From contig JAJZIE010000031.1 of assembly GCA_021810725.1 (NCBI GenBank), positions 1 to 15,204 of the forward strand: a DNA stretch of 15,204 nucleotides, written 5' to 3'. Made by a program: the position numbers and the translations under genes. Shown in pieces: positions 1-7,237 of the stretch. The stretch is from Bacillota bacterium. GTDB lineage: Bacteria; Bacillota; Sulfobacillia; JAJZYS01; JAJYTV01. The notes beneath the pieces were generated by a model, which did no database searches, was not told the origin of the DNA, and saw only the letters and a list, made by a program, of their open reading frames with translations. Position 1 is the stretch's first letter. Every line of letters begins with the position of its first letter.

Positions 1-455
1 ACGACGTCGTGGTGGTGAACGGCGACTGGGGTGTGGTGGAGGAGATCGATGTCGCGTTCGTCGTCATCCGGGTCTGGGATCTGCGGCGCCTCATCGTGCC
101 GCTCAGCTACTTCCTGCAGAATCCCGTCGAGAACTGGACCTACAAGAGCGCCAACCTGCTCGGCTACATCCACATCTACGCCGACTACGAGGTGCCAGTG
201 GGCGAGGTGCGGGGGGAGCTTCGCCGCATCCTCGAGGCGACGGACCTCTGGGACGGCCAGGTCTGGAACCTGCAGGTGACGCAGATGGACGAGCGGGCGG
301 TGCAGATGCGGGCGCTCTTCAGCGCGAGGGACTCGAGCAGCCGCTGGAATCTCATGGTGCTGGTGCGCGAGGAGCTCCTGCGCTTCCTGCAGGGGGCGTA
401 CCCTGAGCGGCTGCCGCGCGTGCGGGTGGAGCTGGCTCCGGGACGTCAGGGCTGA
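1..455 (+). CDS. Mechanosensitive ion channel (MscS family), C-terminal part, 5' truncated
   Basis: The frame is open to the left edge (codons run from base 3) and stops with TGA at 453-455, so only about 150 C-terminal residues are visible. The start of the fragment, VVVNGDWGVVEEI, is the beta-domain signature of MscS channels (usually written as GD.V.I.G.WG.VEEI). It is followed by RRLIVPLSYFLQNPVENWT, which matches the conserved RR..PNS.F....I.N(W/Y)(S/T) stretch at the end of that domain. The remainder is the alpha/beta cytoplasmic vestibule domain, with VPVGEVRGELRRILEAT and a terminal segment around FLQGAYPERLPR. The membrane helices lie outside the window. The family releases solutes when membrane tension rises. 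The following gene begins about 100 bases downstream and is probably a separate unit. The family call is secure from motif order; the native length cannot be judged. Confidence 0.9.
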   Translation, partial: DVVVVNGDWGVVEEIDVAFVVIRVWDLRRLIVPLSYFLQNPVENWTYKSANLLGYIHIYADYEVPVGEVRGELRRILEATDLWDGQVWNLQVTQMDERAVQMRALFSARDSSSRWNLMVLVREELLRFLQGAYPERLPRVRVELAPGRQG

Positions 456-468
456 ACCCGGCGCGGCC

Positions 469-496
469 TTGGTCGGGCTGATGTGGCATATAGGAT
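469..496 (+). promoter_or_regulatory. Weak candidate sigma70-like promoter before the SCP2-ADH-ALDH operon
   Basis: TTGGTC at 469-474 and TAGGAT at 491-496 are separated by 16 bases and sit about 60 bases before the proposed SCP2 start. They match the consensus at 3 of 6 and 4 of 6 positions. The local CATATAGGATTCTT run is unusually AT-rich for this window, which is the main reason for listing it. It is a visual match only and could be chance. Confidence 0.22.
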
Positions 497-546
497 TCTT
501 GCGGTCTCCTGCGGAATTCAGCCAGGGTCAGGAAGGCGTTGCGGAC

Positions 547-552
547 GGAGGG
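547..552 (+). promoter_or_regulatory. Ribosome binding site for the SCP2-domain gene
   Basis: GGAGGG lies 6 bases before the ATG at 559 but touches the alternative in-frame ATG at 553. The spacing therefore favours the start at 559. Confidence 0.6.
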
Positions 553-558
553 ATGGGG

Positions 559-987
559 ATGGCGGCATATCGGGACAGGGACGAGATGGTGGAGATCTTC
601 GGCATCCTCGCGGAGCGGGCCGCCTCGAGCCAGGCCGCTAAGGCCCTGCACGACGCCGGTATGGTGGTGTCGTTCGTCTATCACAACCCGGACCTCGTGC
701 TGACGATGGATGGGCTGACGCCGGGCGACGGCGAGCCGCCCATGGTGATGCGATTCGACGCCAGGGAGCCGGCGCCGGACGTCAGCTTCGAGTGTTCCGC
801 GGACGTCGGCCACCAGTTCTGGACCGGCAAGCTCGACGTGCCCCAGGCCCTGGGGCGCGGCATCGTCAAGGCCAAGGGATCCATCGCCAAGGCGCTCAAG
901 CTGCTGCCGATGATGCCGCCGCTCTACGAGGCCTATCGGAACCTCATGGACGAGCGCGGCGGACAGGCGGGGTCCACCGGGGCATGA
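559..987 (+). CDS. SCP2 sterol-binding domain protein
   Basis: A 142-residue protein that appears to be a single SCP2-like domain. SCP2 domains form a hydrophobic tunnel that binds fatty acyl, sterol or other lipid ligands. Visible features are a central strand region PDVSFECSADVGHQFWTGKLDV and then GIVKAKGSIAKALKLLPMMPPLYEAY, which matches the family pattern of a G(K/R)(I/L)...G...K.L.L segment before a C-terminal helix. There is no signal peptide, so it is cytoplasmic. ATG at 559 is chosen because GGAGGG at 547-552 is well spaced from it; ATG at 553 and a TTG at 469 are also in frame. The stop overlaps the next start as ATGA (984-987), so it is almost certainly co-translated with the alcohol dehydrogenase. 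I infer that it presents or sequesters a hydrophobic substrate for the two dehydrogenases behind it. The ligand is unknown. Confidence 0.8.
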   Translation: MAAYRDRDEMVEIFGILAERAASSQAAKALHDAGMVVSFVYHNPDLVLTMDGLTPGDGEPPMVMRFDAREPAPDVSFECSADVGHQFWTGKLDVPQALGRGIVKAKGSIAKALKLLPMMPPLYEAYRNLMDERGGQAGSTGA

Positions 988-2111
988 AGGCGGCCGTGCT
1001 CGCGGAGGACGCGGAGCGCTTCGAGATCCGGGAACTGCAGCTTGACCGGCCCGGACCGCACGAGGTCCTGGTGCGCCTCGTGGCCAGCGGCGTCTGCCAC
1101 AGCGATCTCCACGTCATGGAGGGCACCCTGCCGGTGCCGCTGCCGGCCGTGCTCGGCCACGAGGGCGCTGGGATCGTCGAGGCGGTGGGCGAAGGTGTGA
1201 CGCGTGTCCAGGTGGGCGACCACGTGGTCCTCTCCTGGGTACCCAGCTGCGGCCACTGCTACTACTGCGGCATCGGCAGGCCGGACATGTGCGACGAGGC
1301 GTTCTCGATCCAGCTGCAGGGCTCCCTGCCCGGCGGCGGCATGCGCCTGCATGACCATGGCCGGGAGGTCTACCACTTCCTCGGCACGTCCTGCTTCGCG
1401 GAGCGGACCGTGGTGGCGGAGCAGGCCGCGATCCCGATCCGCAGGGACGTGCCGCTCGACCGTGCGGCGTTGGTCGGCTGCGCCGTCACGACCGGCTACG
1501 GCGCGGTCGTGCGCACGGCCAACGTGCCGCAAGGGGCCAGCGCGGCGGTGGTCGGCCTGGGCGGCGTCGGGTTGAGCGTCGTCCAGACGCTGCGGCTCGC
1601 AGGGGCCGCACAGATCATCGCCATCGACCGGGTGCCGGAGAAGCTCGACCTCGCCCGCTCGCTCGGCGCCACGGACGTGGTGGACGCGAGCGGCACCGAC
1701 GACATCGTCACGCCCGTGCTGGACCTGACGCAGGGACGCGGCAGCGACTACGCTTTCGAGGTGGTCGGCAGGCCGTCGACCATCGAGGCGGCCTACGGCA
1801 TGACGCGCAAGGCGGGTATGACGGTGGTGGTCGGGATCGCCGCGCCGCACGAGCACATCTCCCTGAACGCCTTCGCCATCCCGTCGGCCTCGCGCATCCT
1901 GACGGGCAGCTGGTACGGGCAGGCGAGGACGGAGGAGGACATCCCCGCGATCCTGGACCTCTACATGGCGGGGCGGCTAGACCTCGACGCCATGATCACC
2001 AGGCGCTACGAGCTCGAGGAGATCAACGAGGCCTTCGACGCCCTGCGCCGCGGCGAACTCGCGCGCGGGGTGGTGACGTTCCCTCAGGAAGGGGCGAGGA
2101 GCGATGCCTGA
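984..2111 (+). CDS. Zinc-dependent, NAD-type alcohol dehydrogenase (MDR superfamily)
   Basis: A 375-residue medium-chain dehydrogenase oxidising an alcohol to an aldehyde. From ATG 984, the catalytic zinc ligands are Cys38 (SGVCHSD), His59-Glu60 (GHEGAG) and Cys166 (LVGCAVTTGYGA). The structural zinc is bound by Cys89, Cys92, Cys95 and Cys103 (CGHCYYCGIGRPDMC). The nucleotide-binding loop is GLGGVG at 191-196, and Asp215 at the end of the second strand (IIAID) points to NAD rather than NADP. All key residues are present and the length is normal for the class I/III-like branch. The frame extends upstream of 984, but that part is the shadow of the SCP2 gene and has no family similarity; ATG 984 overlaps the upstream stop by four bases. 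The 3' end overlaps the aldehyde dehydrogenase by eight bases. The alcohol is not identifiable from sequence; the SCP2 partner suggests a hydrophobic one. Confidence 0.93.
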   Translation: MKAAVLAEDAERFEIRELQLDRPGPHEVLVRLVASGVCHSDLHVMEGTLPVPLPAVLGHEGAGIVEAVGEGVTRVQVGDHVVLSWVPSCGHCYYCGIGRPDMCDEAFSIQLQGSLPGGGMRLHDHGREVYHFLGTSCFAERTVVAEQAAIPIRRDVPLDRAALVGCAVTTGYGAVVRTANVPQGASAAVVGLGGVGLSVVQTLRLAGAAQIIAIDRVPEKLDLARSLGATDVVDASGTDDIVTPVLDLTQGRGSDYAFEVVGRPSTIEAAYGMTRKAGMTVVVGIAAPHEHISLNAFAIPSASRILTGSWYGQARTEEDIPAILDLYMAGRLDLDAMITRRYELEEINEAFDALRRGELARGVVTFPQEGARSDA

Positions 2112-3597
2112 GCGGCTCACGATCGAGGAGGGCGTCATCTTCGTCGACGGGGCCTTCCGCCCGCCCGAGGGTGGCGGACGCTACGAGCAGATCGATCCGG
2201 CGACGGCGGAGCCGTTCGCCGAGGCGGCCGAGGCCACGGCTCTCGATGTCGAGCGGGCCGTCCAGGTCGCGTCCGCGGCGATGCGAGAGCGGCGCTGGCT
2301 TGGCATGGACCCACTCGAACGCAGCCGCGTGCTGCACCGCGTCGCCGACGGCATCAGGGCCCACGCCGAGGAACTCGCGGACGAGATGGTGCGCGAGAAC
2401 GGCATGCCGCGCTCGATGGCGCAGTGGCTCGAGATCCCCATGGCCGCCGACGTCTTCGACTACTTCGCCGGACTCGTGCCGACCGTGCACGGCGAGACCC
2501 TGCCGTTCTCCCTGCCCGGGCCCCAGGGCGACTATCTCGCCTTCACGTTGCGGGCCCCGGTGGGCGTCGCGGGGCTGATCACGCCTTGGAACTTCCCTTT
2601 GCTGATGCCGTCCTGGAAGCTCGCACCGGCCGTGGCCGCGGGCTGCGCCGCCATCCTCAAGCCGGCGCCCGAGACGCCCCGGACCGCTCTGCTGCTTGCG
2701 GCCATCGCACAGGAGGCGGGCGTGCCCGAGGGCGAGGTCGCCGTATTGCCGGGCGGGGACGCGGCGGGGCAGGCTCTCGTGGCGCACCCCTTGGTGCCCA
2801 AGATCGCCCTGACCGGGGAGACGGCCACCGGTGCCAAGGTGCTGGCTGCGAGCGCCCAGGGCATCAAGCGGGTCACGCTGGAACTGGGCGGAAAGTCCCC
2901 GAACATCGTCTTCGACGACGTCGAGATCGAGCACGCCGTCTCGGGCGCCCTCTTTGGCGTCTACCTGAACTCCGGCCAGGTCTGCCAGGCCGGCAGCCGC
3001 ATCCTGGTGCAGGAGAGTGCCCTCGAGCGCTTCCTCGACGCGCTCGCCGCGCGCGTGCGGGGGCTGCGCGTCGGGCCAGGCAGCGACTTCTCGTCCGACA
3101 TCGGGCCGGTCGTCTCGGCGCGGCAGATGGAGCGCGTGCTGGGCTACGTCGCGTCGGGCAAGGCGGAGGGGGCGAGGCTCGTCACCGGCGGCGAGCGCCT
3201 TGGGGATCTCGGCAAGGGCTACTTCGTACAGCCGACGGTCTTCGCGGAGGTTCGACCGGACATGCGCATCGCGCAGGAGGAGATCTTCGGACCCGTGGCG
3301 GTGGTGATTCCGTTCCGGGACGAAGAGGAGGCTCTCGAGATCGCGAACCGGAGCGCCTACGGCCTGGCCGCGGGCGTCTGGACGCGCGACGTGAAGCGCG
3401 CCCTGCGCATGGCCAAGGGGCTCGAGGCGGGCACCGTATGGCTCAACACGTACCAGCTTCTGTCGCCGACCCTGCCGTTCGGCGGCTACAAGCAGAGCGG
3501 GATCGGGCGCGAGCTCGGGCCGCACGCCCTGGACGGCTATCTCGAAACCAAGACCGTGATCGCCGATCTTGGAGACGAGCCGTTCACCTTCTTTTGA
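2104..3597 (+). CDS. NAD(P)-dependent aldehyde dehydrogenase
   Basis: A 497-residue aldehyde dehydrogenase, the usual family length, converting an aldehyde to a carboxylate. Motifs in order are PWNFP with the oxyanion Asn163, Lys186 in AAILKPAPETP for cofactor binding, LTGETATG at 237-242, the general base Glu260 in LELGGKSPNIVF, the nucleophile Cys294 in NSGQVCQAGSR, and Glu393 in EEIFGPV. The catalytic set is complete. The start ATG overlaps the end of the alcohol dehydrogenase by eight bases, with AGGAAGGGG at 2086-2094 as ribosome site, so the two enzymes should be made together. This gives a direct alcohol to aldehyde to acid relay. The GET in place of the common GST of the cofactor loop also occurs in some semialdehyde dehydrogenases, so it does not suggest inactivity. 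Substrate specificity is not determinable here. Confidence 0.94.
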   Translation: MPERLTIEEGVIFVDGAFRPPEGGGRYEQIDPATAEPFAEAAEATALDVERAVQVASAAMRERRWLGMDPLERSRVLHRVADGIRAHAEELADEMVRENGMPRSMAQWLEIPMAADVFDYFAGLVPTVHGETLPFSLPGPQGDYLAFTLRAPVGVAGLITPWNFPLLMPSWKLAPAVAAGCAAILKPAPETPRTALLLAAIAQEAGVPEGEVAVLPGGDAAGQALVAHPLVPKIALTGETATGAKVLAASAQGIKRVTLELGGKSPNIVFDDVEIEHAVSGALFGVYLNSGQVCQAGSRILVQESALERFLDALAARVRGLRVGPGSDFSSDIGPVVSARQMERVLGYVASGKAEGARLVTGGERLGDLGKGYFVQPTVFAEVRPDMRIAQEEIFGPVAVVIPFRDEEEALEIANRSAYGLAAGVWTRDVKRALRMAKGLEAGTVWLNTYQLLSPTLPFGGYKQSGIGRELGPHALDGYLETKTVIADLGDEPFTFF

Positions 3598-3614
3598 CGT
3601 GGCTTGTGCGAAGA

Positions 3615-3628
3615 GGGGGTGAGCCCCC
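3615..3628 (+). terminator. Short GC hairpin after the aldehyde dehydrogenase
   Basis: GGGGG (3615-3619) and CCCCC (3624-3628) around a TGAG loop, 17 bases after the operon's stop codon. There is no T-run after it, so it is at best a weak terminator or a 3' end-protecting hairpin. Confidence 0.35.
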
Positions 3629-3737
3629 GGTCGAGGCTGGGTCCTCGGCTGACGCGCGGCTGGCCAGTCTGTGCGTCCGAGCCGGGGAGTAAACCCTCGT
3701 GTCGGCGCTCAGATTGACTCGCCGCCCGGCTTTCGGA

Positions 3738-3917
3738 CTACCACATAAATGGGCTGGCCGCTGTGAACACGGTGATGTAGGTGTGCAGGAAGATGCCCGG
3801 CACGAGGCTTCGGCTTCGCCAAAAGAGATATCCGAATACGAGCCCCCGAAGACCTAAGAGACGTGCCACCGGCGACACCACGCGAAGTAAGGAACGCTGA
3901 AAACAGTGCGCCTTCAT
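3738..3917 (-). pseudogene. Remnant of a CPBP-family intramembrane metalloprotease (C-terminal piece)
   Basis: A 59-codon minus-strand frame from ATG at 3917 to TAG at 3738. Residues 25-43 read GLVFGYLFWRSRSLVPGIF and are followed by LHTYITVF. This resembles the last conserved region of CPBP (CAAX-processing/bacteriocin-processing) membrane proteases, where a GL..GYL..RT.SL pattern precedes an H...N/D motif. The catalytic EE...R motif and the second conserved histidine region, which normally lie further towards the N-terminus, are absent. Full-length members are usually over 200 residues. The piece begins 10 bases downstream of the S41 peptidase stop on the same strand, with only a poor GGCGGG as ribosome site. 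I read it as a decayed or truncated gene, not a functional small protein. A short membrane protein with retained function is the less likely alternative. Confidence 0.55.
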
Positions 3918-3927
3918 CCCGCCGCGG

Positions 3928-5268
3928 CTAGGGTAACGTCGCGAGCCAGCGCGCGACTGGGTTCACTCCGTGCTGGACGTCCGAAACCGTGAGGTTGAGA
4001 GGCATCTGGGCCGGCAAGTTAGGCTGGGCCTTTCCCTTGATCGTTGGCAACCACTCCTTCGACACCTGAAAGTAGACGTGCAGAACGGGCGTCTCGTACT
4101 CCGCGACATTGCCATAGCCGGCGGTAGGTTCTCCGATCGTGCTACCAACCCTTACGCCTAGCCCAGGACCTGTGAGGGCGTCCGCGAGCCACATTGCGGA
4201 ACTGAAGGTACCGCTGGACTGCAAGACGTACAGCTGTCCAGCGAAGATCGGCTGCACGGGGGGGAGTGTAGGAGCATAGCCGAGGCTAGTGCGAAGACGG
4301 ACGTCCGAAGCTTTGTACAACGGGGAAAGGTGCTCAAGCCACGGGATGGCGGCGTCGGAGTCACCGCCGCCGTTCTGCTGGAGATCAAGCACCACCACCG
4401 GGCTGTGGTCATCAGCGACCTGCTTGAAGAATGCCGTTACCGCCTGCCGGTAGGCGGCGTCGTAAACGCAGGACGTCATCTCGAAGAATCCGTAGTCCGC
4501 TGTTGCGTACCAAGTCCAGAATGCTCCTCTATGTCCTTCCTGAAGGGCGGTTTCCGGGAGTTCGTACGTCGCGAAAAAGCGTTCAAGGGCTGGCGCTTCC
4601 GCCTTGAGGACGCCGCCGCTTTGAGGGCGCACGTCAAGCTCCACGGTGATCGTTCGTGCGTCGGCACGTTCGAGCCGCAGGGACACGCGCCCTCCGGTCT
4701 TCACGAGGCCCAGCGCGCGCAGCACGGGAAACGCCAACAATTCGTTCGCACCTAGGTGCTGCGCAAAGATCGTGTCGCCGCCAACCAGGCTCTTGAGGCG
4801 TTGCGCCACAGTCTTCGTCGGAACGCTCGAAATGGCGAGCACCCGGTCCCCAGTGGCTATGGAAGGTGGCGTGTCGGGCATCCTCACCGTCACGAGACCA
4901 TCGGTGAGCCATTGGAACGCGACGGGCAGGCTCCGGGTATCTGGGTAATTCCCCACCAAGGGCGAGGCGAACGTGTGGGGGTCCCGGAACCATGCCGCGA
5001 GTCGCTCCTCGAGCTCAGCCATGCGCCATTTTGGCAAGGGACTTTTCGCCGCGCGAAGCTCCAGGTCGGCGAAGGCTGTGAAGGCGCGCCGCTTGGACGC
5101 GTTCGTCAGCATTGGATGGAGCTCGAGCTTCCTAACGACGAAAGCAAGGTCGCGCTGCTGGGCCGCCACGCGTGGGCTTTCCGTGTGCGGAGCCTGTGCA
5201 GAGCAGCCGGAAACCAGCGCCGTACAAGTGACCAGAAGAATGGCCGCCGTCCATGCACTTTGTCTCAT
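3928..5268 (-). CDS. S41-family (tail-specific protease-like) lipoprotein peptidase
   Basis: A 446-residue predicted exported lipoprotein. From ATG 5268 the N-terminus is a signal peptide with a lipobox LVSGC, giving Cys22 as the lipidated residue. An alternative GTG start three codons earlier (5277) is less well spaced from AAGGGTG. The S41 core is visible as VVVLDLQQNGGGDSDAA (about residues 292-307), the serine region SSGTFSSAMWLADALTG (nucleophile probably Ser356 or Ser357), and IGEPTAGYGN just after it. A PDZ-like segment, ATGDRVLAISSVPTKTV, precedes the core. The family cleaves proteins near their C-termini in the periplasm or envelope; this branch is remote from the housekeeping CtpA/Prc enzymes. 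GC is clearly lower than in the genes on either side, suggesting separate ancestry. The gene is followed 10 bases later by the CPBP protease remnant on the same strand. The target is unknown. Confidence 0.82.
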   Translation of the reverse strand: MRQSAWTAAILLVTCTALVSGCSAQAPHTESPRVAAQQRDLAFVVRKLELHPMLTNASKRRAFTAFADLELRAAKSPLPKWRMAELEERLAAWFRDPHTFASPLVGNYPDTRSLPVAFQWLTDGLVTVRMPDTPPSIATGDRVLAISSVPTKTVAQRLKSLVGGDTIFAQHLGANELLAFPVLRALGLVKTGGRVSLRLERADARTITVELDVRPQSGGVLKAEAPALERFFATYELPETALQEGHRGAFWTWYATADYGFFEMTSCVYDAAYRQAVTAFFKQVADDHSPVVVLDLQQNGGGDSDAAIPWLEHLSPLYKASDVRLRTSLGYAPTLPPVQPIFAGQLYVLQSSGTFSSAMWLADALTGPGLGVRVGSTIGEPTAGYGNVAEYETPVLHVYFQVSKEWLPTIKGKAQPNLPAQMPLNLTVSDVQHGVNPVARWLATLP

Positions 5269-5602
5269 GGAACACACCCTTCATCCCCGGGCCCGCCACC
5301 GAAGGGCGACCGCGACGAAATGGAAATTCAGAGCCTCCAATCACATGACCTTCCAGACACACGGACGGCGTCGCATCCAGGCGCGGATCCGGCGGGAGTG
5401 CTGTCCCGATCTCGGCAGGATGTCCATGCCAGATCTAGAAAGCCGCTGCAGAGGCGAGCTCGCGTCAGAGAGCACCGCACCACGACGGAGCGCGCCTGCG
5501 GATCTGGCTTCTCGTCGGCATCCATGTGAAATGTGGCCTGCCACGGGTGGCGCTCGGCGACATGCAGGGCCATCCGCAAGCTCGCTGAAAGGTGAGATGT
5601 GC
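5269..5602. other. Divergent intergenic region between the S41 peptidase and the methyltransferase
   Basis: About 330 bases between two gene starts that point away from each other. Several frames are open through here, but none shows a recognisable motif or a sensible ribosome site. I see no convincing promoter hexamers, RNA gene or long inverted repeat. It should hold the promoters of both flanking genes. GC is slightly lower than in the surrounding operons. Confidence 0.5.
5590..5595 (+). promoter_or_regulatory. Ribosome binding site of the methyltransferase
   Basis: AGGTGA lies 7 bases before ATG 5603 and only one base before the in-frame ATG at 5597, so it selects 5603. The long upstream extension of this frame (to 4973) has no family similarity. 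Confidence 0.6.
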
Positions 5603-6664
5603 ATGCGCGATGATCTCCTCGACCTTCTGGTCTGCCCCGTGTGCAAAGCGGACATCACCTGGGCCATCGGGCAGGAACGCGGTGGCGAGGTCATGACCGC
5701 CAGAGGTTCCTGCCGAAGCGGGCACGACTTCGAGATCCGCGAAGGCATCGCGATGCTGCTGCCGAACGCGGCGCGGGACCCTTGGGCCGAAATGGTGTCC
5801 GGCATCGAACGCATGGTGGCGGAGCACCCGCGGATCGAGGAGGCGCTGTTCGCTTCCGATCCGACAGGGCTCGGACCCGCGGATCGCTTCCTGCGGGTGC
5901 AACTGCTCCAGGCGCGTGGACGGTTTGAGCTGGCGGAACGAGAGCACATGGACGCGGAGGTTGGCGTCTATGGCCAGCATGCGTACTCGATGATCGCCGC
6001 TTCCATTTCTAACGTCGTGGAGCGGTTGAGACATGGTGACGGTCCCGTGTTCGATGTTGCCAGCGGGCCCGGCGCGCTCGTGCGGGAGATTCTGGCCGGC
6101 ACCGATCGGACCGTCATCGCCACAGACCTTAGCGCGTGGGTCTTGCGGCGCCTGCGCGACCAGTTGACGGCGGTCGGTCTGCCCGCGGAGCGTCTCGCCC
6201 TCGTGGTCTGCGACGCTCGGCAACTACCACTGCGCGACGGCGGCGTCGGTGACCTCACGACCTTTGAAGGGCTTGGAAACATCGCAGGGGACGCCGCGCG
6301 CGTGGCGGGCGGGTTGCGGCGCAATGCCGCGGTGGCTCTGCTCCGGGAGTGGCGGCGCGTCGCCCGGCGTATGACGTCGGTGCAGTCGCTCTTCTCGCGG
6401 ACGTCCCTCGTGCATCGCGTTGTCCTTGGGCACTACGGTGTAGCAGCCCTCACCTTCCCCGGACCGCTGCACTCTTTGCTGCGCGAGGCCGGATGGCGCG
6501 TAGTGGATGAACAGGCCTGGTCCTTGATCCGCCGTCCGACGCCTCGCAGCAGGCTGATAGCGGGCGTGCGGATCGATGGTCTGCCTCTTCTGCCGACGCG
6601 AATGAGCATCGGGTGGATGGCTGCGGAACCGCGTCCTGACCGCCCGTTGTCAGCGGCGATGTAA
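5603..6664 (+). CDS. Class I SAM-dependent methyltransferase with N-terminal Trm112-like zinc ribbon
   Basis: A 353-residue two-part protein. Residues 1-53 form a Trm112-like domain: LLDLLVCPVCKADI supplies Cys11 and Cys14, then SCRSGHDFEIREGIAMLLP supplies Cys37 and His41 and ends in the typical (D/E)GI..LLP. Residues about 145-330 form a Rossmann methyltransferase: motif I is VFDVASGPGALVRE (149-162), the acidic end of strand 2 is IATDLS (172-177), and a further strand is VVCDARQLPLRDG (201-213). The family methylates small molecules, lipids or proteins using S-adenosylmethionine; the acceptor cannot be predicted. The C-terminal part (GPLHSLLREAGWRVVDEQAWSL) fits the last strands of the fold. 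The gene stands alone, diverging from the peptidase and converging on the DUF421 gene, at intermediate GC. Fold is confident; substrate is not. Confidence 0.85.
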   Translation: MRDDLLDLLVCPVCKADITWAIGQERGGEVMTARGSCRSGHDFEIREGIAMLLPNAARDPWAEMVSGIERMVAEHPRIEEALFASDPTGLGPADRFLRVQLLQARGRFELAEREHMDAEVGVYGQHAYSMIAASISNVVERLRHGDGPVFDVASGPGALVREILAGTDRTVIATDLSAWVLRRLRDQLTAVGLPAERLALVVCDARQLPLRDGGVGDLTTFEGLGNIAGDAARVAGGLRRNAAVALLREWRRVARRMTSVQSLFSRTSLVHRVVLGHYGVAALTFPGPLHSLLREAGWRVVDEQAWSLIRRPTPRSRLIAGVRIDGLPLLPTRMSIGWMAAEPRPDRPLSAAM

Positions 6665-6666
6665 TG

Positions 6667-6690
6667 GGCCGCCACGATGGTCTGGCGGTC
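6667..6690 (+). terminator. Hairpin just after the methyltransferase
   Basis: GGCCGCCA (6667-6674) pairs with TGGCGGTC (6683-6690) including one G-T pair, with an 8-base loop. It begins two bases after the TAA and lies between convergent genes. No T-run follows, so factor-independent termination is uncertain. Confidence 0.4.
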
Positions 6691-6722
6691 CAGAACGTGG
6701 GGGCGCAGCTGAGTCCCGAAGA

Positions 6723-7187
6723 TCAGGTGGGCTCGGGCTGACGCCGCTTGATCACGCCGAGCTTGCCCGAGGGCTCGAGCACGGCTTCCTTGACCTGGGC
6801 GAGGTCTCCGATCTGCCGGTCCTGCAGCATGGAGCGAAGGCTGTTTTCGGAGAGCATGGCCTTGCGCAGGTTGCGCGGCACGATTTGGCCGTCCTCCACC
6901 AAGGCCGTGGCCTTGCCCGCGATCATCTTCTCGAACCAGGGGCTGCGCGAAGCCAGGTACACACTCACCCACTCGAAGGCGCCCCAGGACAGCAGCGCCA
7001 GGAGGCCGCCCCAGAGCGGAATCGCGGCTGTGATGGCCGTCGAACCCGCGATGGTGCCCACGGAAACGCCCGTGACGAGATCGACGGCGGTCACCTCGCC
7101 GACGAGACGCTTGCCCACGACGCGCATCAGGACGAGGAGGGCGATGGCCAGCACCAGGCTGCGGCCGATGAACTCGATCGGGGACAT
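6723..7187 (-). CDS. DUF421 / YetF-domain membrane protein
   Basis: A 154-residue protein. Hydrophobic segments at about 8-25, 36-54 and 57-78 form a small membrane domain, with the conserved RVVGKRLVGE patch (22-31) and a DLVTGVSVGTIAGS helix. They are followed by a soluble YetF-type domain: LVEDGQIVPRNLRKAMLSENSLRSML (96-121), then the DLAQVKEAVLEPSGKLGVIKR strand region (129-148). This order and length match bacterial DUF421 proteins, whose exact role is poorly defined. ATG 7187 is preceded by a near-perfect GGAGGTGAT site at 7191-7199, so the upstream ATG at 7214 is rejected. The gene lies downstream of the aminopeptidase on the same strand but behind a strong hairpin, so it is probably transcribed on its own. 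Its 3' end converges on the methyltransferase. Confidence 0.88.
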   Translation of the reverse strand: MSPIEFIGRSLVLAIALLVLMRVVGKRLVGEVTAVDLVTGVSVGTIAGSTAITAAIPLWGGLLALLSWGAFEWVSVYLASRSPWFEKMIAGKATALVEDGQIVPRNLRKAMLSENSLRSMLQDRQIGDLAQVKEAVLEPSGKLGVIKRRQPEPT

Positions 7188-7190
7188 GCG

Positions 7191-7199
7191 ATCACCTCC
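7191..7199 (-). promoter_or_regulatory. Strong ribosome binding site of the DUF421 gene
   Basis: On the minus strand the bases read GGAGGTGAT, nearly the full anti-16S complement, ending 3 bases before ATG 7187, with the GGAGG core about 7 bases from it. It settles the start. Confidence 0.75.
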
Positions 7200-7237
7200 G
7201 CGGTAGCATGCCACCGCCGGAGGGCTGGTAACGCAGG

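Noticed and set aside
2812..2835. GET instead of GST in the cofactor loop of the aldehyde dehydrogenase as a possible inactivating change
   Set aside because: The same variant is known in active semialdehyde dehydrogenases, and all catalytic residues (Asn163, Glu260, Cys294) are intact.
2023..3525. A 500-codon minus-strand frame opposite the aldehyde dehydrogenase
   Set aside because: No recognisable motif and a composition typical of antisense reading; the plus strand carries a complete ALDH.
3609..3720. GTGCGAAGAGGGGG followed by several small GC stems, recalling the 5' end of a group II intron
   Set aside because: No reverse transcriptase frame, no domain V-like hairpin and no plausible 3' end were found nearby; the resemblance is limited to a few bases.
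4756..5529. Long plus-strand frames over the S41 peptidase and its upstream region
   Set aside because: They have no family signature or ribosome site and overlap the S41 gene and its promoter region.
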